Positions 22,428 to 31,401 of a DNA stretch of 64,000 bases are shown here, piece after piece; within the stretch, counting starts at the first letter, position 1; the number at the start of each line of letters is the position of its first letter. The position numbers and the translations under genes are program-made. The DNA comes from Rhynchosporium graminicola. Taxonomy: Eukaryota; Ascomycota; Leotiomycetes; Helotiales; Ploettnerulaceae. The notes below the pieces were generated by a model. The model ran no database searches and was not told the origin of the DNA. It was given only the letters and a program-made list of their open reading frames with translations. Location of the stretch: assembly GCA_900074885.1 (NCBI GenBank), contig FJUW01000013.1:849580-913579 (forward strand). The letters run 5' to 3'.

Positions 22428-22925
22428 GGTTGTGGTGTGGCTCACAGAGCGACTCTAAGCTTGCTGCGGAAATAAAAATTAACGGGGTATCCTGGAACGC
22501 AGATACGTGAGCTGTTGACTAAAAGTCACTCATAAGTATATAAAGAGGATTGCGCGCTCAAAGATTGTGTGTAGTGAAACGTGGAGAAAAATATGGGGTT
22601 TGCGATCGTTGGAGGAGCCGTCGGCGAGCGGACTTCGCGATAATTGATAAGAAGCTAAATTGTTCACGTGCTGTTGGTAGCCTTGGCTGTAGTAGCCTTG
22701 CCAAGATCACAGCTTCAAGGTTTCCGTTCAAGGGAAAACCGAATCAAGAATCAAAAGATTTCAAGTATGAAACCAGAGATGTAATTCTAGGAAAATAAAC
22801 TATGGACTATGTGCAATATGTGCAGTAGATGACATGCGAGCTTTCTGAAGTCTTGTTGAAGCTTATGGTGAAGTTGTTCCCCACTAGAGGCATTTCTACG
22901 TCAAAATGCTAGCAGTAAACCAGTA
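22428..22925. other. SPT2 promoter region
   Basis: About 500 bp upstream of SPT2, ending at the MITE. Plus-strand frame 22550-22798 has no motif. Nothing further recognised. Confidence 0.45.
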
Positions 22926-23223
22926 TCCGCTGCGCTGCGGCCAGAGTTGGGTCGGCCCGTGCATCTGCCAATTCGCTTAACAAGGGCCAATAGGATAGCC
23001 GGATTGTTAAGAGTCCAACTAGATTCTCCTTGAACTGTAGGAAAATCCTCAAAGTAAGAGAGTCCCTCATACGAATCAGTACCGCTAGTCATATATGTAT
23101 ATAGTCATCAGAGAAAGATCTAAGGGGTTGACTGCATCTCAGAAGTGCTCAGATTCTGACGTTAGTCCGGAAAAATACGCTATTCCGGCGCGAAAAACCT
23201 AACTCTGGCCGCAGCGCAGCGGA
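22926..23223. mobile_element. 298-bp MITE with 27-bp terminal inverted repeats, TA target site
   Basis: The left terminus (22926-22952) begins TCCGCTGCGCTGCGGCCAGA. The right terminus (23197-23223) is its inverted complement over 27 bp with a single mismatch. Each end is flanked directly by TA (22924-22925 and 23224-23225), the target duplication of Tc1/mariner/pogo elements. The interior has no transposase frame, so this is a non-autonomous miniature element. The GC-rich ends contrast with the AT-richer interior. A minus-strand 63-codon frame covers part of it and has no motif. Confidence 0.9.
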
Positions 23224-23225
23224 TA

Positions 23226-23488
23226 GTGCGTTGATACGTCATCTTATTGGACTTGCGTGCCATTCGTATATAATTATATCAAAGTACTGGATTACGTTCG
23301 TGATTTCAATCAAATTTCATGATTTTTCATGACATTAATTTGACTCCTGTGTTGTAAATGCATATCATAGTATGTTTCCATCCGCAAAACGCCAGCCTAG
23401 TAGATTTATCCGTCTACCGAATCAAAAAATCCCTCCAGTGGGAAAAGCCATCTTACGCAACCAGTAGTCCCAATGAAATTTGGTGACT
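23226..23488. other. Spacer between MITE and ADE1
   Basis: About 260 bp of AT-rich sequence, including repeated TTTCATGA-like words at 23308-23335. It probably contains the ADE1 3' UTR. Confidence 0.4.
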
Positions 23489-24465
23489 CTAATTGATAGC
23501 ATCCTCCCACTTCTTCCCTGTCAATATCTCATACGCCTCACGGTATTTTTCAGCTGTCTTCGCAACCACATCTTCCGGCATAGAAACACCCTGCTTCCCT
23601 TTCAAGCCATTGCTGGTGAGGTAATCACGGAGATATTGCTTATCGTAGCTGTCCTGCTCTCTGCCGATCTCGTACTTGTCTGCTGGCCAGAAACGACTCG
23701 AATCGGGTGTAAGGACCTCATCACTAAGAACAATCTCATCTGTCTCTTCGTCCAGACCAAATTCGAACTTGGTGTCTGCGATGATGATTCCTCGAGACAT
23801 GGCGTAGTCTCTAGCGGTAGTGTATAATTTGAGAGCAAGGTCCTCGATTCTCTTTGCATACTTCTCGCCGACAATCTCGGCAGCTTGAGCCGGTGAGATA
23901 TTCTCATCGTTCTCTCCGGCCTCAGCTTTTGTGCTTGGTGTATAGATAGCACCTTGGGGAAAGGCCTGCGCATTCTTCAGGCCAGCAGCAATTGGGATTG
24001 TGTGGACGGTACCAGAGCGCTGATATTCCTTCCATGCGCTGCCAGTAATATAACCTCGAACTATCACTTCAATTGGGAAGATTTTGAGCCGGCGGACTTG
24101 CATAGAGCGATTCTTCAGAAGGGTACGGTCGGCCTCAGACGAGATGGAAGCTGGAAGGTCGAGGGTAAGGAAGTGTGTTTGGAGACCAGGAATTTTGTCG
24201 GAAAGAAGGTCGAACCAGTATTTTGAAAGGAGGTTGAGTAGAGGTCCCTTGGAGGGTATACCCTATATTTCATTAGCATGACAATGACTAAAATTGCAAG
24301 GGAAAAACACACATTTTGCATGATAACATCGTATGCAGACACTCTATCTGATGCGACGAAAAGAAGGGTCTTCGAGTCAACCTCGAATAAATCGCGAACC
24401 TTACCCTCTGCAATTTTCGGCAGAGCAGTAAGGGTTGTAGAAGTGAGAACTGGAACTGTTGACAT
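23489..24465 (-). CDS. ADE1: Phosphoribosylaminoimidazole-succinocarboxamide synthase (SAICAR synthetase)
   Basis: Joins CAIR and aspartate with ATP to give SAICAR in de novo purine synthesis, cytosolic. Exons 24465-24313 and 24262-23489; intron 50 nt with a GTGTGT donor, 308 aa, the normal fungal size. Family motifs seen: KIAEGKVRDLFEVDSKTLLF, ASDRVSAYDVIMQNGIPSKG (joined exactly across the splice), the IPIEVIVRGYITGSAW-type block, and DTKFEFGLDE followed by LSDEVLTPDSSRFWP. The ATG at 24465 is preferred over an upstream in-frame ATG at 24549, because it places the normal N-terminus and the upstream part reads as untranslated leader. The PTH gene begins about 740 bp away on the other strand, so they share a promoter region. 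No consensus Bas1/Gcn4 TGACTC was seen. Confidence 0.96.
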
Positions 24466-25204
24466 TGCGTAGGAAGTGGTGAAGTTGTAATGATGGTTGT
24501 AGGATTTGCGAGACAGAATTATGGTTCGGCAATTTGGCAACTGGTTCAAAACTTTTGGATATTGGAAAAAATATGTTTACTATCGAGTCTCGACCCCGCC
24601 AAAGAAAAAGTGACTGGCGCTTCGGAGGCTCGGAGCGAGGATCAAGCTCCGAGTCAGCTGAGTGGTCCACATATAAGTACCGTATGGCACCAAAATGCCA
24701 GCAGCAAACCACCTACCTAGGTATGATGCAGCACTTTTCTAGATTATGTATTGTACTGTCATGAAACTCTCACATGCTTTGACTTTGACTCCAGGCATGA
24801 ATCATTATCAGACATTGATTTGGCCTCTTCCTGAACAAAGCTAGCTTCCCTCAAATCGGCCACTTTTTGCAGCCTCGAACCGTACCTAAGGTAATCGTTA
24901 TGACAGACACAGCCTTTTTTTGCTTGCCTGCTGAGGCTAGTTTTGGTGGCGGATGACTCTTTCGGCAGGGTAGCACTAAGTGACAAACCAGAGTCATCGA
25001 GAGAAGGTACCTAGGTGATAAAGGACGCTTTGTATTATAAATCTCAGCTGATCTCGCTCTCGAACATTAAAACCCCATCCGTTACAAAAGTACTCGAAAT
25101 TTGCGAACTCTGGTATCTCAAAGGCCATTCAGAGATCTGGAGTTCATCGCCAAATTTCAGCCCTGCCAGCTCCCCCTGTCGATCAGCTCAGGGATCTCAA
25201 AAAA
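24466..25204. promoter_or_regulatory. Divergent promoter ADE1/PTH
   Basis: 739 bp between the start codons of two divergent genes. A GC-rich patch lies at 24590-24665 with inverted CGGAGGCTCGGAG/CGAGCTCCG-like sequence (GCTCGGAGC and GCTCCGAG around 24625-24655), which can form a hairpin. No gene seen. Confidence 0.45.
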
Positions 25205-25924
25205 ATGGCGTCCCAGCCAAACTCTCTGCACCAGAATTGTAACCGCTCACGGAAACAACGAAGACGACTACGCCTTCAGCTCGAGTTCTCTTCCACCCCA
25301 CCATCGTCAGACACAGAAATTGATTCAGACTCAATAGCTCTGCCATTACACATCCCCAGATTTACGATGGCTTCATCAGTCCGCCTCCTAGTCTGCTCAA
25401 TCGGCAACCCAGGACCCTATCTCAACACCCTCCACTCAGCAGGTCACACTGTCCTCTCCGCGCTCGCATCCTCCCTCTCCTATCCCTCCTTCCAAAAATC
25501 GCGCGCTTATGCCAACGGTCTGCTTTCCACTGGCTCAGACTTCACACTCTGGCAATCCGCGTCGCAGATGAATATATCAGGTCCAGGCGTTGCTTCCGCA
25601 TGGCGACAATTCCAGAAAGAGTCAAGAGGAGAGGAGACGAAGTTAGTGGTTGTGCATGATGAGTTGGAGATTGCGCTTGGCCAGGTGAAGGTTAGGCCTG
25701 GGACTACGAGTGCGAAAGGACATAATGGTCTGAAGAGCATTGGGGAAACAATTGGAGGGATCAATTATATGAGGATAGGGGTAGGGATTGGGAGGCCAGA
25801 GAGTAGGGAAAAGAGAGATGTAGCGGATTATGTGTTGAGGAAGATGAGTATGGTTGAGAGGGGGAGGATTGAGGGTGCGGCTGGGAAGGTGGAGGTGGAA
25901 TTGAGGAGATTGTTGAAGGGGTAG
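25205..25924 (+). CDS. PTH1: Peptidyl-tRNA hydrolase, bacterial (Pth1) type
   Basis: Cleaves peptidyl-tRNA released by stalled ribosomes; in fungi this type is usually mitochondrial. Single exon, 239 aa. Catalytic residues of the family are visible: the GNPG asparagine, the histidine in TLHSAGH, and the aspartate in VVVHDELE. The substrate loop TTSAKGHNGLKSI and GVGIGRPESR also fit. An N-terminal extension of about 54 residues carries the arginine-rich stretch RSRKQRRRLRLQLEF, compatible with a mitochondrial presequence. An internal ATG (25367) would give a protein starting MASSVRLLVCSIGNPG without the extension, so two isoforms are possible. Confidence 0.94.
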   Translation: MASQPNSLHQNCNRSRKQRRRLRLQLEFSSTPPSSDTEIDSDSIALPLHIPRFTMASSVRLLVCSIGNPGPYLNTLHSAGHTVLSALASSLSYPSFQKSRAYANGLLSTGSDFTLWQSASQMNISGPGVASAWRQFQKESRGEETKLVVVHDELEIALGQVKVRPGTTSAKGHNGLKSIGETIGGINYMRIGVGIGRPESREKRDVADYVLRKMSMVERGRIEGAAGKVEVELRRLLKG

Positions 25925-26993
25925 TGCACCAGGAATTGACGAGAGAGAAACTTTAAACGGACGATTGCTCTCTGGAAATTTTCGATCGCTGGTCAGCTTG
26001 ACTTCCTGGAACCCGCTCGAAAAGGAATAATTTCCTCTGAAGAGAAGCGAGAACCACGAAGTCGGAGACGAAGCTACCATTTCCGATCCTATCCTCCAGC
26101 TCATTGGGGCTATCATGTCGATAATGAGGAAGGAAGAACGATCGCCACACTTACGGGCGAGGAGACGAAAGGTGAGCTAATAAAGACGAGAAAGACAAGA
26201 TATGGTGAGGACTATCTGGAAAGCCATAACATACTGTAACATAATAATTCACTGCCCCAAGTGCTGGGAGCTGTGGTTTGAATATCATCGTATAATGTAG
26301 GGCAAGATTTTTCTAAGAACGTGGAATAAAACGCATATCAACTAAAATCTCCTACGCACGTTGCTGGTAGCTAGCTGGCCAGAGCCTCATATGGTGGTTG
26401 CCAAGGCGGTCTAGCGGCTGCTCCCGCAAAAAGAAAAAGGTTTGTTGCACGTCGCACGAATTCGACCGATGCGAGCATTGTGGCGGCGGGCAGTCTTTGA
26501 ATTTTGACGAAGTCGATATTGAAGACCAATAAAATTTCGCACGGACCACATCAAGAATGCTCGGAGGGCGACTAGTTTTTGATACTGCAGCACGACTTTA
26601 TCCTCACTGTCTGCGATCTGTTCTCACGAGGCAAATGAAAGAGCCATTTATCATATTTTTTAGTTCATTTATGATGCTGCTAGGTTCTGACATGAACTTG
26701 CTTTACATCGACGATTATCTGACCATTCATTTTCTACGATATCTTTGCAGGGCAATCAACTGGCCGTACCATATGCTGTCAACAGTGCCATGTGCACTAT
26801 TTCTTTCACTTCCCTCATGTCTCAAATTTATTCCCTGAACAGAGACCAAGTCTCAGTAGTGGCAGATATCTGGAAAACATTACATTGATTCCCATGGTAT
26901 CATAAATTTTATGTACCTTGCCGCCCAAATAAAAGCACCATCCATATGCTCCAGCCCATGAACGCCAAAGATGCCAGCAGCTAATCCACACAA
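25925..26993. other. Intergenic PTH/LOC1
   Basis: About 1.07 kb between two convergent genes. Small open frames on both strands (for example 26557-26838) have no motif. It should contain two 3' UTRs. Confidence 0.45.
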
Positions 26994-27650
26994 TTAAGCA
27001 AAAGAAACAGTCTTCTTCTTCAATTTCAGAGGCTTGGTTCCGGTCGCCGCTTCTCTCGAGATCTTGGTGTCGCTCTCATCTCCGGCAGGCCTCTTCCTCT
27101 TCTTCCTCAATCCCTCTTTCGTCTCATCCAGCCTCGCTTTCCTTTCCTCGAACTTTTTTTCTGATTCCGCCTTTCTCGCCTCTCGGATCTCCTCCATTTG
27201 CCTGGCCTTCATCATCTTGCTCTCGATTTGACCGTCCTTGTCTGCATTGACCATCGCCAGAATTGTCATCATGCTCTCCTATACCACAATTAGCCATCCT
27301 TCCTTGGGTAATTCCAGCAATCCATATTAGATTGCTCAGAGGTTGCCTACCCTATCATCCACGAAAACCTTGCCCTTCTTCTTTCCCTTCGGCTTCTCAA
27401 CACCCACAGGCGTAATCATATTCAGCGCCGGGATACCCAATTCCTTCTCCGTATAGACCCTCCTCTTCTTCTTCAGCGTCGCAAGATTTCCAGCGCTCTT
27501 CTGTGGTTTCGGTGGTGGACCTTTGCTCTTCGGTTTCTTGTTCTTCGAGACGCCGTCGCCTTGTGGTTTGCCGGCCGATTTACTGTTCTTAATTCCTGAT
27601 TTATTCGTCGCGTGCTTGGATTTCACCGTCGATGTCCGAGAGGGCGCCAT
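26994..27650 (-). CDS. LOC1: 60S ribosomal subunit assembly/export protein Loc1
   Basis: Nucleolar, highly basic RNA-binding protein needed for 60S assembly and, in yeast, for localisation of some mRNAs. Exons 27650-27351 and 27278-26994, intron 72 nt, 194 aa. Shared with yeast Loc1 in the same order: a Lys-rich N-terminus, [39 protein letters not shown] (across the splice), the [16 protein letters not shown] helix and the closing KKKTVSFA. Length near the yeast 204 aa. Divergent from HIS3, with 201 bp between the starts. Confidence 0.9.
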
Positions 27651-27851
27651 TGTGTTATAAGTTGGGTGTAGCTGTCTGTCTGGACCTTGACAGAGCTTGA
27701 GGGGCTGAGCTGGTCGCGATAAAAGATAGCAAGAATAATTTTTGGAACGCGGCCGCTAGCTTTAATGTGGGGTAAAGCAGATCAATGACCACTTCCTTTA
27801 ACAATACATTCCAAATTCAGCCATGTACAGGTTATAAATATATTCACAACT
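27651..27851. promoter_or_regulatory. Compact divergent promoter LOC1/HIS3
   Basis: Only 201 bp separate the two start codons, the tightest divergent pair in the window. A GCGGCCGC palindrome occurs at 27750. No consensus TGASTCA site is present despite HIS3 being an amino-acid gene. Confidence 0.6.
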
Positions 27852-28602
27852 ATGGCTTCAAAATCAGAAATCAGAGTACGCTCAGCGGCTCTTGCGCGAG
27901 ACACCAATGAAACCAGCATCGTGCTAGCCATCAACATCGACGGCGGAGAATTCCCATCAGACACAGATGCGCGTCTCGTCAAGTCACTGAATGGAGAAAA
28001 TGGTCACGCCACACAAGCTTCGAAAAGCCAGACAATAGCTATAAATTCCGGCATCGGATTTCTGGATCATATGCTCCATGCTCTAGCAAAACACGCAGGC
28101 TGGAGTCTGGCGCTCAATTGCAAAGGAGACCTGCATAGTACGCCCGTCCTCGAAGCTTGACAAAGAAATTATACTGATTTACCTCTCAGTCGACGATCAC
28201 CACACTGCAGAAGATGTCTGCCTAGCATTAGGCAGCGCATTTAAAGACGCCCTTGGAGCCCCAACCGGCCTCGCACGCTTCGGATCCGCCTACGCACCTC
28301 TCGACGAAGCCCTCTCCCGAGCCGTAGTCGATCTCTCCAATCGTCCCTACTCAGTCATCGAACTCGGTCTGAAGCGTGAGAAGATCGGAGATCTAAGCTG
28401 TGAGATGATCCCGCATTGTATGCAGAGCTTTGCGCAGAATGCGAGGGTGACATTGCATGTTGATTGTATACGAGGAGAGAATGATCATCATAGAGCAGAG
28501 AGTGCGTTCAAGGCGCTGGCGTTGGCGGTAAGGGCCGCAACGACCAGGGTTGCTGGACGGGAGGGAGAGGTACCCAGTACGAAGGGGACGTTAACGACTT
28601 GA
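27852..28602 (+). CDS. HIS3: Imidazoleglycerol-phosphate dehydratase
   Basis: Dehydrates imidazole glycerol phosphate to imidazole acetol phosphate in histidine synthesis; Mn-dependent. Exons 27852-28137 and 28190-28602; intron 52 nt with a GTACGC donor, 232 aa. Diagnostic motifs: [35 protein letters not shown] (metal-binding histidines), and the histidine pair [10 protein letters not shown] restored across the splice, then [20 protein letters not shown] and [17 protein letters not shown]. The sequence is complete and normal in length. Confidence 0.97.
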
Positions 28603-29077
28603 GTGATTGTATTTTGTGGGATAGATTTGTACAACAGGAGTTTTGAGAGGCAAAATTAGATGGCGGAAAGTAGTGATACATATACCAAAATCACCTCGAA
28701 CGAAACTTATGTTAGGTAGGTCTGTGATGGATTTTTCTTGCAGGCAGGAAGCGCAAGTGCGTCGATTGCCTATTATGGATACCGTTTCACTCGGATCTAT
28801 GTCATGTTCTCGTAAAATGCTGTATATCAAACACTGGAATGAGCAGGATCTTGTCATGCCTACAATAAGCACCGATGCATTTCATGTTCTATTCTGGCTG
28901 CAATATTTACAGTTTTACAAGTCTGTAGTTTCTATTATTGGAATACACTGAAGCTTGATATGCCCTGTTTACAAACACAGTAGCTCCTTTGCATGCTTTG
29001 AGAGAGTCTATGGCGCTACTGCTGAAACAATATTCATGGGCAAGCCGATTTGCTCGGACAATGGCTCGGGAGATGAT
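28603..29077. other. Convergent spacer HIS3/unknown gene
   Basis: 475 bp between convergent stops. Small open frames without motifs. Probably contains the two 3' UTRs. Confidence 0.45.
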
Positions 29078-29661
29078 TCAGAATCTTCTATAAATCAAGT
29101 CAGCATCACAGCTCCAAATCTTCAATGCTCGAAAGACGGTACCTTCCCCTTCTTTGCTCTGAACTTCAGTCTCAACCTCAGGCATTTCTGCACCCCATTT
29201 ATACTTAGAGCAAACCCTCTTTGCGTCTTCCAGCCAGAGTCTCCTCGGGGAGAACACCCTAAACCAAGTGGTCAGGATATTGTCCATTGCACATCTAAAG
29301 ATTCCACAATGTACCATGTGTTTTCCTCTCGGGTTGCATAACAAACATAATGAGGAACACTCTTCATTACTTCCTCCTCGGTCAGAGGTTCCACGACATT
29401 ATAGTCGTAGATGAACCAAGCTTTCGCGCCGTATTGTACCGAATCCCAGTTCGTCAGAAAATGCATGGCGTCGCGGATCCGTTTGCCTTGCTCCCAGCTG
29501 TGAAGCTTGGGAGTACGATGGCTGAAAGGACGGTGGAGCATTTGTAAAGAGAACGTCTGCGCGAGATAGTTGACTCGTTTTGAGAGCGGACCTGGGATGT
29601 CATCTACGAGGGCGCGTATGATGACTCGAAGAGGCCTGTAGCCTTCATATCCGTTTGTCAT
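29078..29661 (-). CDS. Uncharacterised protein of about 175 aa
   Basis: Two-exon gene model: 29661-29315 and 29258-29078. The intron 29314-29259 (56 nt) has GTACAT, a CTGAC branch and a TTTAG acceptor, and the join keeps the frame. Without splicing the first frame would stop at 29272, while the second frame would lack a start. Product begins MTNGYEGYRPLRVII; contains ALVDDIPGPLSKRVNYLAQ, AMHFLTNWDSVQYG, YDYNVVEPLTEEE and a C-terminal acidic/basic segment. No signal peptide or membrane span seen. I do not recognise a family. The composition and the good splice site argue for a real gene. Confidence 0.65.
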
Positions 29662-31131
29662 GGAAGCGGAAAATGAGGTGAAGTGGGTGCGATATGTCTG
29701 GGAGTCAACAAGCTCAAGTTTAATGATAATGATGATACGTTGCTTGAAACTTATGTCGGAGGTACCAATGTTTAAGACTGTAAGAGTGATGTGATATTCA
29801 GCCTGTTTCTGATCCGTTCAGATTAGGTAGCGCTAGATCTGGACCCTGGAGAGCAAAGAAGGAACGAACGACAAGGAGCTTGGTTGGATCGGCAGGAAGG
29901 GGGTGGTCCTAAACAAGATTCTCCTGACAGCGGGTGAGGCAAGAACCACCGAATGGATTCAATCAGGCAATTGACAAGCCCAGTATAGAAATTTGACTCT
30001 GAGATCATCTATTCTCCAATAAAATAGGGGCTACGAACATGAGACGTTTTGATATTGAGGCGGATCCAATTGTTTGCCAGCCAAGCAAGACCTTGCCTTG
30101 AGAGGTACATCTGAAAAGTGACAACTCGATGTTACCGAAGTCACAAAACAATACATGAGATCCCCTGTATATTGCCTGAACTTCAAATTCCGAAGTTATA
30201 CAACAAATTGATGACTTTACTACCTATGTAGCAATAAGATATATCCCGCGTTCGCTTGATGCGCTCTGCTAGAGGGAAATTTGGCTGGCTTCGTGTAAGT
30301 AAACAAGCAACCAATTGGTACTGAAACCCTTCCTAATAACGAGGTTTTTGCAAAACACTATCTCAACCTAGTCCATTTGAGAGTTGTCTTCTGCTTCTTG
30401 AGAAGCACGTCTTGAAGTCTCAAAGCTTCTAGCTCAGCGTTCCACAGGCACTTTATCCTTCTCCCTTACAGAAAAGAGGTCGTCTCATAGGCTTCCAGGA
30501 CAAGCTCTATTCACATATCCCGTAATTTATAATTTAAAAGAGTTAAGAGCCTATCTTTTTTTAATTCTTATAACATTTTCTTCTATACAGTCCAGATATT
30601 AATCACAAATATACACATCCGATTTAATTTTATTTAGATATTTAATTCTATCGTTAGGGCTAGATAGGAAATTATATAAAAACAAAAGAGATCTAAAACG
30701 AGAATCGATTGTAACGAGCATAGTGTTTTACTATATTACTCGCACTTCTATAATCACGTTTGTTCATCCAACACATCTTGGTTATTCCCAAAGATAAGGC
30801 CAGAAAAGGCTTCTTCAGCTTCGGTCACGCTGATAGCAAGTCGCCTTCGCCTCTATAATCGGCTAGCTTATCGTTAAGCTCCTACTGAGTATCATTTCTT
30901 CATTATTGCTGTAATGTCTAGGTCGCTTAGACTCATTCGAGTTTGTTGACTTTCGAAGTCCTAAGCGAGTCTTGGCAACACTCCTCCACGCACCATGTCC
31001 CTTTGAACTTTTCTTTTTGCCCTTGATCTTTTCTCCTCCTTTTCAAGCAACATCCATTCGAGAGAAGACTGGAAAGACCCCTCGAATCACACTCAAAGAC
31101 ACCCTCAAAAGCAACCTCCCAATCAAGCAGC
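29662..31131. other. Gene-poor region with AT-rich island
   Basis: About 1.5 kb without a supported gene. A strongly AT-rich island lies at 30520-30740 (listed separately). Open frames on either strand are short. It includes the promoters of the unknown 175-aa gene and of the C2H2 gene. Confidence 0.45.
30520..30740. other. AT-rich, RIP-like island
   Basis: Long runs of TA/TT/AA words (for example TTATAATTTAAAAGAGTTAA, ATTTAGATATTTAATTC) in a locus that is otherwise balanced in composition. No open frame longer than a few codons. This could be the remnant of a repeat mutated by RIP or simply an AT-rich spacer; no element could be recognised. Confidence 0.4.
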
Positions 31132-31401
31132 ATGGCTCATGATTGCATTCCCTGTGGGATCTCCCACCTGAAGTCCGCCTCGCTGCGAAAGCACCAGAAG
31201 GCGAACCATGGCCTCCCTGGCCCCTTCGCGTGTACCTGGGCTGGCTGCACCCAGACCTTCAGCAACGCCGCCAACTTGGCCAGGCATGTCGACTCGGTAC
31301 ACCGAGGAATCCGTCGCTTTGGGTGTGTCTTTGCTGGCTGCAACAGACGCTTCACCAACAAGCGCAGCCTCGACCATCACCGCGTAGTCATGAACCACTA
31401 G
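31132..31401 (+). CDS. Small C2H2 zinc-finger protein
   Basis: Intact 89-aa frame starting at ATG with three C2H2 fingers: CIPCG...SLRKHQKANH, CTWAGCTQTFSNAANLARHVDSVH and CVFAGCNRRFTNKRSLDHHRVVMNH. Spacing CxxC or CxxxxC then HxxxH/HxxxxH fits Zn binding. The first finger is shorter and more divergent. It lacks any other domain, so a DNA-binding role is plausible but unproven. Two intron-like units follow its stop (31432-31479 and 31562-31607), so the transcript may extend further or the frame may be spliced differently. Low-complexity flanks are absent. Confidence 0.6.
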   Translation: MAHDCIPCGISHLKSASLRKHQKANHGLPGPFACTWAGCTQTFSNAANLARHVDSVHRGIRRFGCVFAGCNRRFTNKRSLDHHRVVMNH

